Shown piece by piece: positions 1-7,471 of a stretch of 64,000 bases of DNA. The translations under genes and the position numbers were made by a program. Under the pieces are notes generated by a model. That model was not told where the DNA came from and did no database searches. It saw only the letters and a program-made list of their open reading frames with translations. How positions within the stretch are numbered: position 1 is the stretch's first letter; each line of letters begins with the position of its first letter. This DNA is from Rhodococcus sp. HM1. GTDB taxonomy: Bacteria; Actinomycetota; Actinomycetes; Mycobacteriales; Mycobacteriaceae. Where the stretch lies: NCBI RefSeq assembly GCF_023218075.1, contig NZ_JALPTB010000004.1:1-64000 (forward strand), written 5' to 3'.

Positions 1-29
1 GGTGGGGGGCCGGTGGCCGGATCGCGCGG

Positions 30-878
30 TCAGGCGATGCTTGCGGGGCGCGTCGTCGAATCACGGTCTTCATCCTGCCTGACGGCATCGGCGTCGGGCC
101 CCACGGCACCGGCGTCACGCCCTACAGCACCGGCTGCCGGACGGTCGGTGGAACGCTCGACGAGCGGTAGCGTGCGCAGCCGCCGTTCGAGGTGCCACTG
201 CAGGTGCGCGGCGATCAGGCCGCTGGCCTGGCTGCGCACCGCCGGGTCGGCGGTCTCGGTGCCGTCCCACCGCCCGTGGTTCAGGGCGTCCATCAGGGCG
301 AGGACACCCGGTGCCGGGGTAGCCGCGCCGGGCGGCCGGCAATGCACGCAGACCGCTCCCCCGGCGGCGACGTGGAACGCGGTGTGCGGACCGGGCCGGT
401 CGCAGCGGGCGCAACGGCCGATCGCGGGCGCCCAACCGGCGTAGGTCATGGCTCGCAGCAGGTAGGCGTCGAGGATCAGCTCCGGTGGGCGGATCCGGTC
501 GCACAGGGCACGCAGCGCACCGACGGTCAGCGCGTGCAGGCGCGGCGCCGGGGCACGTTCCTCGCCGGCGAGCCGCTCGGCGGTTTCGAGGATCGCGCAG
601 GCGGTCGTGTACCGGCTGTAGTCGTCGACGATGTCGGCCGCGAAGGCGTCGAGAGTCTGTACCTGCGTGACGATGTCGAGCGAGCGGCCGGGATGCAGCT
701 GAACGTCGATGTGCGCGAACGGTTCGAGCCGGGCACCGAACTTCGATCGGGTGCGGCGCACGCCCTTCGCGACGGCTCGCACCAGCCCGTGACGGCGGGT
801 GAGCAGGGTGACGATGCGATCCGCCTCACCCAATTTGTGCTGGCGGAGCACCACCGCGTTGTCCCGATACAACCTCAC
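30..878 (-). CDS. recO: DNA repair protein RecO
   Basis: RecO works with RecF and RecR to load RecA on SSB-coated single-stranded DNA during recombinational repair in the cytoplasm. The 282-residue product has the N-terminal OB fold (about 1-80) and a helical domain, with a zinc-binding set C156/C159 and C177/C180 typical of actinobacterial RecO. The start is GTG. The last ~37 residues are an unusual acidic/Ala-Gly tail with repeated Gly-Ala-Val-Gly units, encoded by an imperfect 21-bp tandem repeat. In mycobacteria recO lies beside era and an amidase gene, as here; uppS is expected just outside the window. Family assignment is firm; the tail has no known role. Confidence 0.93.
   Translation of the reverse strand: MRLYRDNAVVLRQHKLGEADRIVTLLTRRHGLVRAVAKGVRRTRSKFGARLEPFAHIDVQLHPGRSLDIVTQVQTLDAFAADIVDDYSRYTTACAILETAERLAGEERAPAPRLHALTVGALRALCDRIRPPELILDAYLLRAMTYAGWAPAIGRCARCDRPGPHTAFHVAAGGAVCVHCRPPGAATPAPGVLALMDALNHGRWDGTETADPAVRSQASGLIAAHLQWHLERRLRTLPLVERSTDRPAAGAVGRDAGAVGPDADAVRQDEDRDSTTRPASIA
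84..135. repeat. imperfect 21-bp tandem repeat in the recO 3' end
   Basis: About 2.4 copies of a 21-bp unit (84-104, 105-125, then a partial copy) encode repeated Gly-Ala-Val-Gly-like segments in the RecO tail. The repeat is read directly from the sequence; it may vary in copy number between strains. Confidence 0.6.
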
Positions 879-965
879 TCCGTGAGTCTTTCATGCTGGG
901 CGGACAGGCGAGGGGTCGTGCGCCTTTCCGGCGCCCGGGACCGCCACAAAGGCACACGGGCGGGC

Positions 966-994
966 TTGCCCGCACAACTGGAACGCGTTATTGT
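966..994 (+). promoter_or_regulatory. candidate sigma70-type promoter of the amidase-tetR unit
   Basis: TTGCCC at 966-971 and TATTGT at 989-994 are separated by 17 bases, placing a transcription start near 1001, about 20 bases before the amidase ATG. The palindromic operator at 992-1009 overlaps the -10 box and start point. Assigned from spacing and hexamer match only. Confidence 0.5.
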
Positions 995-1009
995 TCGTTC
1001 GAACGAACA
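992..1009. promoter_or_regulatory. 18-bp perfect palindrome, probable TetR operator
   Basis: The half-site TGTTCGTTC is followed immediately by its exact reverse complement. It sits over the predicted -10/start of the amidase gene and between amidase and recO starts. Size and position fit an operator for the TetR regulator encoded as the second gene of the same unit (2436-3020), which would give negative autoregulation. The regulator-site link is inference. Confidence 0.6.
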
Positions 1010-1020
1010 GGGGGCGTTCG

Positions 1021-2439
1021 ATGACCACTTCCAGGGAAGACACCCGCGCGGCCGGACTCGCCGCCGAAGCCGCCGCGCTCGCGGACGGCACCGTCACGTC
1101 GGTGCACCTGACCCGGGCCGCGCTCGAGCGGATCGAGGCCACGCAGGGCACGCTCAACGCGTTCCGGGTGGTCCGACGCGAAGCCGCGCTCGCCGAGGCC
1201 GCCGAGGCCGACCGCCGACGTGCGTGCGGCGACCGTCACCCGCTGCTCGGCGTGCCGATCGCAGTCAAGGACGACACCGACATCGCCGGCGAACCCACGG
1301 CCTTCGGCTGCGCCGGCGAATTCCCGCCCCAGGACTACGACGCCGAGGTCGTACGACGCCTGCGCGAAGCCGGGGCCGTCATCGTCGGCAAGACCCACTC
1401 GCCCGAACTGGGCCAGTGGCCGCTCACCGGCGGCATCGCGTTCGGGCACACCCGCAACCCGTGGTCGCGCGAGCACACGCCGGGCGGGTCCTCCGGAGGC
1501 AGCGCCGCCGCGGTGGCCGCCGGGCTCGTCTCGGCCGCCCTCGGCTCCGACGGCGCCGGTTCCGTCCGCATCCCCGCCGCGTGGAGCCACCTGGTCGGCA
1601 TCAAACCGCAACGCGGGCGGATCTCGATGTGGCCCGACCCCGAGGCGTTCAACGGGCTGACCACCCACGGCGTCCTCGCGCGCACCGTCGCCGACGCCGC
1701 CCTGCTGCTCGACGCGGTGTCCGGCAACCACCCCGGCGACCGCCACCACGTCGATCCGGTCACCGTCACCGACGCCGTCCGTCAGGACCCCGGACGTCTG
1801 CGCATCGCGCTGGCGCTGCGCACCCCGTTCACCGCGACACGAACCCGCCTCACCCCCGAGGTCCGCGCCGGCGTCGATTCGATCGCCCGGGCCCTCCGCG
1901 ACCTCGGCCACGAGGTCACCGTCGCCGACCCCGACTACGGCATCACGTTCGGCCTGAACTTCCTGCCCCGCTCGATGGCCGGTCTCGACGACTGGCTGCA
2001 CCGGCTTCCCGACCCGTCCCTCGCCGACGTCCGCACCCGCGCGAACGCCCGCACCGGACACCTGCTCGGCGGTGCACCGCTGCGCGCGGCACGCGCCTAC
2101 GAACCGCGGTTGCGACGGCGGGTCGGCGCGATCTTCGACCGGTTCGACGTGGTCCTGGCCCCCACCACGGCGATGCCCCCGCTCCCGATCGACGCGATCG
2201 ACGACATCGGCGGCTGGCAGACCGACAAGGTCATCACCGCCGCATGCCCCTATGCGTGGCCGTGGAACGTGCTCGGCTGGCCGGGGATCAACGTGCCGGC
2301 CGGTTTCACCGACGCGGGCCTGCCCATCGGCGCCCAGCTGCTCGGTCCCGCAAACTCCGAACCGCTGCTGATTTCCCTTGCCGCCCAATTGGAGTCGTCG
2401 CTGTGCTGGCACGAGGCGATCCCGGAACGCTGGTGGTGA
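1021..2439 (+). CDS. amiA2: amidase (AmiA2-like, amidase-signature family)
   Basis: Amidase-signature hydrolase, 472 residues, closely resembling mycobacterial AmiA2, which occupies the same place between era and recO. The Ser-cisSer-Lys triad is visible: K83 in AVKDD, S157 in the GGSSGGS segment and nucleophile S181 in GAGSVRIP. The natural amide substrate is unknown; family members hydrolyse aliphatic or aromatic amides to acid and ammonia. The ATG at 1021 is preferred over an upstream in-frame TTG at 991, because it follows an AGGGGG ribosome site and the TTG lies inside the operator palindrome. The next gene, tetR, overlaps its stop codon. Confidence 0.9.
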   Translation: MTTSREDTRAAGLAAEAAALADGTVTSVHLTRAALERIEATQGTLNAFRVVRREAALAEAAEADRRRACGDRHPLLGVPIAVKDDTDIAGEPTAFGCAGEFPPQDYDAEVVRRLREAGAVIVGKTHSPELGQWPLTGGIAFGHTRNPWSREHTPGGSSGGSAAAVAAGLVSAALGSDGAGSVRIPAAWSHLVGIKPQRGRISMWPDPEAFNGLTTHGVLARTVADAALLLDAVSGNHPGDRHHVDPVTVTDAVRQDPGRLRIALALRTPFTATRTRLTPEVRAGVDSIARALRDLGHEVTVADPDYGITFGLNFLPRSMAGLDDWLHRLPDPSLADVRTRANARTGHLLGGAPLRAARAYEPRLRRRVGAIFDRFDVVLAPTTAMPPLPIDAIDDIGGWQTDKVITAACPYAWPWNVLGWPGINVPAGFTDAGLPIGAQLLGPANSEPLLISLAAQLESSLCWHEAIPERWW

Positions 2440-3020
2440 CGGTGTCCACGTCCGTCCGCGACCGTATCGTCGCCTCGACCCTGCATCTGATCGGAACCGA
2501 CGGCGTCGCCGGAGTCACCAACCGGCGCATCGCCGCGCACGCGAACGTCTCGCTCGGCTCGATCACCTACCACTTCCCGAGCCAGCCCGACCTGCTGCGG
2601 GCGGCGCTCGAGACGTTCGTCGCCGAGGAGACGACCCGGCTGCGCGAGATCGCCGAATCCCATCGCAATCAAGGTGTTTCGCTCGCCGAGGCCGCCGGAC
2701 TCGCCGAACGCGTCGCCGAGGACCTCGCGTTCTCCGCCGAGCGGATCGCGCCGTTCGAGTTGTACGTCCAGGCCGGCCGCGACCCCGAACTCCGCGCCGC
2801 CGCGGACCGCTGCTGGGCGGCGTACGACGAGCTGACGGTCGCGATCCTCACCGAACTCGGGCTGCCGGATCCCGTGGCGGTCGCGCCGACCCTGGTCGCG
2901 ACCGTCGCCGGACTTCAGTTGCGGCGCTTGTCGACCGGCGGTGGCAGCGACCTGTCGACGTCGGTGTTGTTGCTGCTGCAGGGCGCCGTCCTCACCGGCG
3001 GGGCTCACCCGCAGTCGTAG
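2436..3020 (+). CDS. TetR-family transcriptional regulator
   Basis: A 194-residue TetR-type repressor. The helix-turn-helix lies at about residues 25-50 (VTNRRIAAHANVSLGSITYH) followed by the usual FPSQPDLLRAAL helix; the rest is a helical ligand-binding domain. The GTG at 2436 is chosen because it overlaps the amidase stop (GTGA) and has GGA nine bases upstream; GTGs at 2433 and 2442 are alternatives. Cotranscription with the amidase suggests it senses the amide substrate or product and represses through the 992-1009 palindrome. Ligand unknown. Confidence 0.85.
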   Translation: MTVSTSVRDRIVASTLHLIGTDGVAGVTNRRIAAHANVSLGSITYHFPSQPDLLRAALETFVAEETTRLREIAESHRNQGVSLAEAAGLAERVAEDLAFSAERIAPFELYVQAGRDPELRAAADRCWAAYDELTVAILTELGLPDPVAVAPTLVATVAGLQLRRLSTGGGSDLSTSVLLLLQGAVLTGGAHPQS

Positions 3021-3051
3021 CCCGCTGTCGCGCCGGCGCGGCCGTAGATCG

Positions 3052-4479
3052 CTAAAACGCCGACGCGGTCGCGGGAACGGCCGACCACAGGCGGTCGAAG
3101 GCACCCTCCAGCAGATGCTCGTACGCCTCGGGGTCCGGCATCACCGCCTGCTTCGTCGAGAAGGTCAGGTCGAGTGCGTCACCGAGCGTCACGACCGAGT
3201 GCATCAGGCCGACGAGCCGGTTGAGGCAGGGCACGCTGAATCCGCCCACGGCGGGACTGTCCCCGAACCGCAGGGCCTCGGCGGAGCCGCGTGGCACGTT
3301 CGAGAGGCCGGTGTTCGTCGCCCCGGCACGGCCGCAGGTCGACACGACCGCCTTGCGCACGGCCCGCCACAGCGAGTACCGCATGCACAGGGACGGCACC
3401 GCGTCGAGTGACGATTCGACGGCGATCCACTCCGGTCGCCACACCCGGCCCTTCTCGCGGGCCACCGACTCGTGGATCAGATGCAGCCGCGTCAGCGGAT
3501 CGGTCCGGTGGGTGTGCAGATCGACGTGCAGATCGCTGATCTTGTTCTCGGCCACCAGACCGGACCTGGCCCCGACCGAGATCGGAACATGGGCGGCCAG
3601 CGAGGCCGCCGGCGTCTCACCCCGCTCCGCGAGGTAGGTGCCCACCGCGTCCGAGACCACCGCCAGTATCACGTCGTTGACGGTCGTCCCGGTGGCATGC
3701 CCGAGGGCCCGGACGTCCCGCAGCTCGAACCGGACCCGGCCGAACAGGCGGGTGCTGTCGTCCACGACGTTGAACCGGGTGCGCGGGCGTGGGGTCCCGG
3801 GCTGGGCGATCTCACCGGAGGCGACCAGCGCACGGAGCGACCGCCGGCCCCTCATCCACCGGCGAACGGCCCCCGCGTAGCGCACGTAGTCGCCGGGCAG
3901 TTTCCGGACCGCCGCGACCGGGCCGGGAACCGGGACCGGGGTGCCGCCCCGGGAGGGTTCCGCAGCCGGGTCGTCGAACAGAGCGCGCGCGATCTGCACC
4001 GCGCCCTTTCCGTCGGCTATCGAGTGGTGGACCCGCAGCACGACGACGGTCGCGTGGTCCGGGAGGTCGCCGACACCCCGCACGTCGGACAGCACGTGGA
4101 GTTTCCAGAGTGGGCGGCCGAAGTCGAGGGGCTGTTCCGCGAGCGAGGCGAACAGCCGGTGCAGGTGGGGGCGGGTCGTGTGCCCGATCCGCCGGAAGTC
4201 GATGTGGTGATCCGGGTCGACGGCGGCCTCGACCCAGTACGGATAGCCGAGGTCCCACGGCACCCGCTGCAGGCGCCTGCGCAGCGCGGGGGTCCGGTGG
4301 GTGCGCCCGAGAATCCAGTCGACGGCCTCGGCGTGGGTCGCGATCGGCGCACTCCCCTGCCGTGTGTCGAAGACGTAGAAATGCGTCATGACGCTGGGAG
4401 TGTCTCCCCGGTTCGCGCGGTCCCCGTAGACATACACGGCGTCACGCGCCGCGAGCTCGGTTCCCGATTTCCTGCCCAT
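3052..4479 (-). CDS. wax ester synthase/diacylglycerol acyltransferase (WS/DGAT)
   Basis: Transfers acyl groups from acyl-CoA to diacylglycerol or fatty alcohol, making the triacylglycerol and wax esters that rhodococci and mycobacteria store. The 475-residue protein has the condensation-fold catalytic motif HHSIADG (H151, H152, D156, G157; HHxxxDG) and the C-terminal WS/DGAT domain with the NVPRG segment. It is a single-gene unit with its own upstream inverted repeat at 4530-4551, convergent with the TetR gene. Such genomes usually carry several paralogues, so a specific symbol is not assigned. Confidence 0.9.
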   Translation of the reverse strand: MGRKSGTELAARDAVYVYGDRANRGDTPSVMTHFYVFDTRQGSAPIATHAEAVDWILGRTHRTPALRRRLQRVPWDLGYPYWVEAAVDPDHHIDFRRIGHTTRPHLHRLFASLAEQPLDFGRPLWKLHVLSDVRGVGDLPDHATVVVLRVHHSIADGKGAVQIARALFDDPAAEPSRGGTPVPVPGPVAAVRKLPGDYVRYAGAVRRWMRGRRSLRALVASGEIAQPGTPRPRTRFNVVDDSTRLFGRVRFELRDVRALGHATGTTVNDVILAVVSDAVGTYLAERGETPAASLAAHVPISVGARSGLVAENKISDLHVDLHTHRTDPLTRLHLIHESVAREKGRVWRPEWIAVESSLDAVPSLCMRYSLWRAVRKAVVSTCGRAGATNTGLSNVPRGSAEALRFGDSPAVGGFSVPCLNRLVGLMHSVVTLGDALDLTFSTKQAVMPDPEAYEHLLEGAFDRLWSAVPATASAF

Positions 4480-4529
4480 GTCTCTTCCCCCGTGAAGCGA
4501 CTTCGGTCACTGATCGGTGTTCTCTCGGA

Positions 4530-4551
4530 TGCGTCAAAATTTAGTGACGCA
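4530..4551. promoter_or_regulatory. inverted repeat upstream of WS/DGAT, operator candidate
   Basis: TGCGTCA, eight AT-rich bases, then TGACGCA: perfect 7-bp arms. It is 51 bases upstream of the acyltransferase ATG, and the spacer includes TAAATT on the minus strand, a plausible -10. It could be a repressor site for storage-lipid synthesis. No regulator is identifiable from the sequence. Confidence 0.45.
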
Positions 4552-4610
4552 CCCGAACGACCGTACCTTCTCGGGGTTCGAGCGGGCGGGGCGGAGCCGG
4601 ACCGGGCGTG

Positions 4611-5528
4611 TCAGAAGCCGAGCCGCCCGAGCTGCTTGGGGTCGCGCTGCCAGTCCTTGGCGACCTTCACGTGCAGGTCGAGATAGATCTTCACGCCGAG
4701 AAGCTTCTCGATCTGCTTGCGGGCCGCGGTACCGACCTCGCGCAGTCGCGCGCCGCCCTTGCCGATGACGATGCCCTTCTGGCTCGGCCGCTCCACGTAC
4801 AGCAGGGCGTGCACGTCGAGCATCTCGCCCTGCTTCTCGGTGCGGCCTTCACGTTCGACCACCTCTTCGATGACCACGGCCAGCGAGTGCGGAAGTTCGT
4901 CGCCGAGGCCCTCGAGCGCGGCCTCGCGGATGAGCTCGGCCATGAGGGTTTCCTCGGGCTCGTCGGTGAGCTCGCCGTCCGGGTAGAAGGCCGGACCGGG
5001 TTCCATGTGCGAGGCGAGCACGTCGACGAGCACCTCGACCTGTTCCCCGGACGCCGCCGACACCGGCACGACCTCGGCGTCGGGACCGAGCAGCTTCGAC
5101 ACCGCCAGCAACTGCGCGGCGACCTGTTCCTTACCGACCTTGTCGATCTTGGTGACGACGCCGATGAGCGTCGTGCGCGGCGCGACGTTGCGCACCTGAT
5201 CGAGGATCCACCGGTCACCGGGGCCGATCTTCTCGTCGGCGGGAATGCACAGGCAGATCGCGTCGACCTCCGAATAGGTATCGCGCACAAGGTCGTTGAG
5301 CCGCTGCCCGAGCAGCGTGCGAGGCCGGTGCAGACCCGGAGTGTCGACGAGGATCAGCTGTGCGTGGTCGCGGTGCACGATCCCGCGGATGGTGTGCCGG
5401 GTGGTCTGCGGCCGCGACGAGGTGATGGCGATCTTGCTGCCGACCAGAGCGTTGGTGAGCGTGGACTTACCGGTGTTCGGACGGCCCACGAAACACACGA
5501 AGCCGGAACGGAAGTCGGTGTCGGTCAT
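4611..5528 (-). CDS. era: GTPase Era
   Basis: Era binds 16S rRNA and assists 30S ribosomal subunit maturation. The 305-residue protein shows G1 GRPNTGKST (15-23), G3 DTPG (62-65), a G4 variant TKID (126-129, instead of NKxD, common in actinobacteria) and a C-terminal KH RNA-binding domain ending in KDWQRDPKQLG. It is the last gene of phoH-ybeY-corC-era, with 19 bases between corC and era. Confidence 0.95.
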   Translation of the reverse strand: MTDTDFRSGFVCFVGRPNTGKSTLTNALVGSKIAITSSRPQTTRHTIRGIVHRDHAQLILVDTPGLHRPRTLLGQRLNDLVRDTYSEVDAICLCIPADEKIGPGDRWILDQVRNVAPRTTLIGVVTKIDKVGKEQVAAQLLAVSKLLGPDAEVVPVSAASGEQVEVLVDVLASHMEPGPAFYPDGELTDEPEETLMAELIREAALEGLGDELPHSLAVVIEEVVEREGRTEKQGEMLDVHALLYVERPSQKGIVIGKGGARLREVGTAARKQIEKLLGVKIYLDLHVKVAKDWQRDPKQLGRLGF

Positions 5529-5547
5529 GCAAGCTCCTGGGTGTGGG

Positions 5548-6855
5548 TCATCGTTCGGATTCCTCGGCGGGTTCGGGCTCGGGCTCGTCGGCCGGGGCGC
5601 GCTGGACGTGCACGGTGTTGATCCGCACCCGACCGCGCGCGTTCGGACCGCCTTCGCCGCGCAGGATCAGCCCGCGGGTGGTGACCTCCGAACCCGGCAG
5701 CGGCACCCGGCCGAGTTCGAAGCCGAGGAGACCACCGACGGTGTCGACCTCGTCATCGTCGATTTCGATGTCGAACAGTTCACCGAGGTCCTCGACGGGC
5801 AGACGCGCGGACACCCGGTAGGTGCCGTCGCCGAGGTCCTCGACATCGGGGGTCTCGTCGGCGTCGTATTCGTCGGCGATCTCCCCGACGATCTCCTCGA
5901 TGACGTCCTCGATGGTGACCAGTCCCGCGATGCCGCCGTATTCGTCGACGAGCACCGCCATGTGGTTGCGGTCGCGCTGCATCTCCGCGAGCAGGTCGTC
6001 GAGCCGTTTCGAATCCGGGACGAAGACCGCAGGCCGCATCACGTCGGCGACCTTAACGCTGCGTCCGCCGTCGCGCGAGTAGTAGGTCTGCTGGACGAGG
6101 TCCTTGAGGTAGACGACGCCACGGATGTCGTCGACGTTCTCGCCGATGACCGGGATCCGGGAGTGACCGCTGCGCACGGCGAGCGAGGTCGCCTGCCCCG
6201 CCGTCTTGTCCTCCTCGATCCACACCATCTCCGGGCGCGGCACCATCACTTCGCGGGCGGTGGTGTCGCCGAGATCGAACACCGACTGGATCATGCGGCG
6301 TTCGTCGTCGGCGACGACGCCGCGTTCCTGCGCCAGGTCGACGAGCTCGCGCAGTTCGATCTCGTTGGCGAACGGGCCGTTCCGGAAGCCGCGGCCCGGG
6401 GTGAGGGCATTACCGACGAGAATGAGCAGCCGGCCGATCGGGCCGAACAGCACGCCGAGGAACCGCAGCGGGATCGTCGCGGCCAGTGCGATCGGATAGG
6501 CGTGCTGGCGGCCGAGCGTGCGCGGCCCGACCCCGATGACGACGTAGTCGACGACCACCATCACCGCGGCGCTCACGACCAGCGCCCACGTCCGGTCCAG
6601 GACCTCGAGCAGCGCCCCGGCGAGCACCACGGCCGCGGTGATCTCGCACAGGATCCGAAGCAGGACCATGAGATTCACGTAGCGGGGGCGATCCTCGAGG
6701 ATCTGCCTCAGCCGCTGTGCTCCCGGCCGTTCGTCCTTCGCGAGTTCGTCGACGCGGGCAGCGGAGACGGTGTTCAGCGCGGAATCGACGGCGGCGAACA
6801 TGCCGCCGAGCGGCACCAGGACGACCGCTATCGCCACGAGTGCGAGGGCGCTCAT
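5548..6855 (-). CDS. CorC/HlyC-family membrane protein (DUF21 and CBS domains)
   Basis: A 435-residue inner-membrane protein with an N-terminal DUF21 transmembrane domain (about 1-150, four hydrophobic segments), a CBS-domain pair (about 205-325) and a C-terminal CorC_HlyC domain (about 345-420). Related proteins are linked to magnesium/cobalt export or tolerance; this protein's substrate is not shown. It corresponds to the corC-like gene between ybeY and era in mycobacteria (Rv2366c). The C-terminus is a Glu/Pro-rich tail. The start is 24 bases after ybeY. Confidence 0.9.
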   Translation of the reverse strand: MSALALVAIAVVLVPLGGMFAAVDSALNTVSAARVDELAKDERPGAQRLRQILEDRPRYVNLMVLLRILCEITAAVVLAGALLEVLDRTWALVVSAAVMVVVDYVVIGVGPRTLGRQHAYPIALAATIPLRFLGVLFGPIGRLLILVGNALTPGRGFRNGPFANEIELRELVDLAQERGVVADDERRMIQSVFDLGDTTAREVMVPRPEMVWIEEDKTAGQATSLAVRSGHSRIPVIGENVDDIRGVVYLKDLVQQTYYSRDGGRSVKVADVMRPAVFVPDSKRLDDLLAEMQRDRNHMAVLVDEYGGIAGLVTIEDVIEEIVGEIADEYDADETPDVEDLGDGTYRVSARLPVEDLGELFDIEIDDDEVDTVGGLLGFELGRVPLPGSEVTTRGLILRGEGGPNARGRVRINTVHVQRAPADEPEPEPAEESER

Positions 6856-6879
6856 GCGTTTGCTCCCACGACGGCCCCG

Positions 6880-7422
6880 CTACTGCTCGGGATTGTCGGA
6901 CAGACCGACCTTGCCGAGCAGCTGCTGGTCGCGGGCGGCGAGCCGGGCCTCGTGTTCGGCGCGGCGCAGCTCCTCGTACCACTCCTCGAGGAGCTGGTTC
7001 TGGAGACCGAACATCTCCTTCTCCTCCTCGGGTTCGGCGTGGTCGTAGCCGAGCAGGTGCAGCATGCCGTGCACGGTGAGCAGGGCGAGTTCGTGGTCGA
7101 GGGAATGCCCGGCCTTGGCGGCCTGATCCGCCGCGAACGACGGGCACAGCACGATGTCACCGAGCATCGACGGACCCGGTTCGGGTGCGTCCGGGCGACC
7201 GCCCGGTTCGAGTTCGTCCATCGGGAACGACATCACGTCGGTGGGACCCGGCAGGTCCATCCACCGCATGTGCAGATCGGCCATGGCATCGGAGTCGACG
7301 AGCACCATCGACAGCTCCGCCGCGGGGTGCACGTCCATCCGCGCGATCACGAAGCGGGCGACGTCGAGCAGATTCTCCTCGACGACGTCCATCCCGGATT
7401 CGTTGGAGATCTCGATGCTCAT
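6880..7422 (-). CDS. ybeY: endoribonuclease YbeY (rRNA maturation factor)
   Basis: Metal-dependent single-strand endoribonuclease needed for 16S rRNA 3'-end maturation and ribosome quality control. The 180-residue protein contains the zinc motif [11 protein letters not shown] with H118, H122 and H128 (H-x3-H-x5-H). The reading frame extends further upstream, but the ATG at 7422 is chosen because it is preceded by GAAGGAA at good spacing and gives the family's usual length. It lies 49 bases after phoH and next to era, a conserved ribosome-assembly grouping. Confidence 0.94.
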   Translation of the reverse strand: MSIEISNESGMDVVEENLLDVARFVIARMDVHPAAELSMVLVDSDAMADLHMRWMDLPGPTDVMSFPMDELEPGGRPDAPEPGPSMLGDIVLCPSFAADQAAKAGHSLDHELALLTVHGMLHLLGYDHAEPEEEKEMFGLQNQLLEEWYEELRRAEHEARLAARDQQLLGKVGLSDNPEQ

Positions 7423-7471
7423 CGGTGTCGTTCCTTCTGCACTGCTGACGGGATTCGGAAGTGGGGGTGGC

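Noticed and set aside
192-3020. A 942-codon open frame on the plus strand through recO and the amidase
   Set aside because: Only its end (2436-3020) is a real gene; the rest is Arg/Pro-rich high-GC shadow sequence overlapping recO and amidase.
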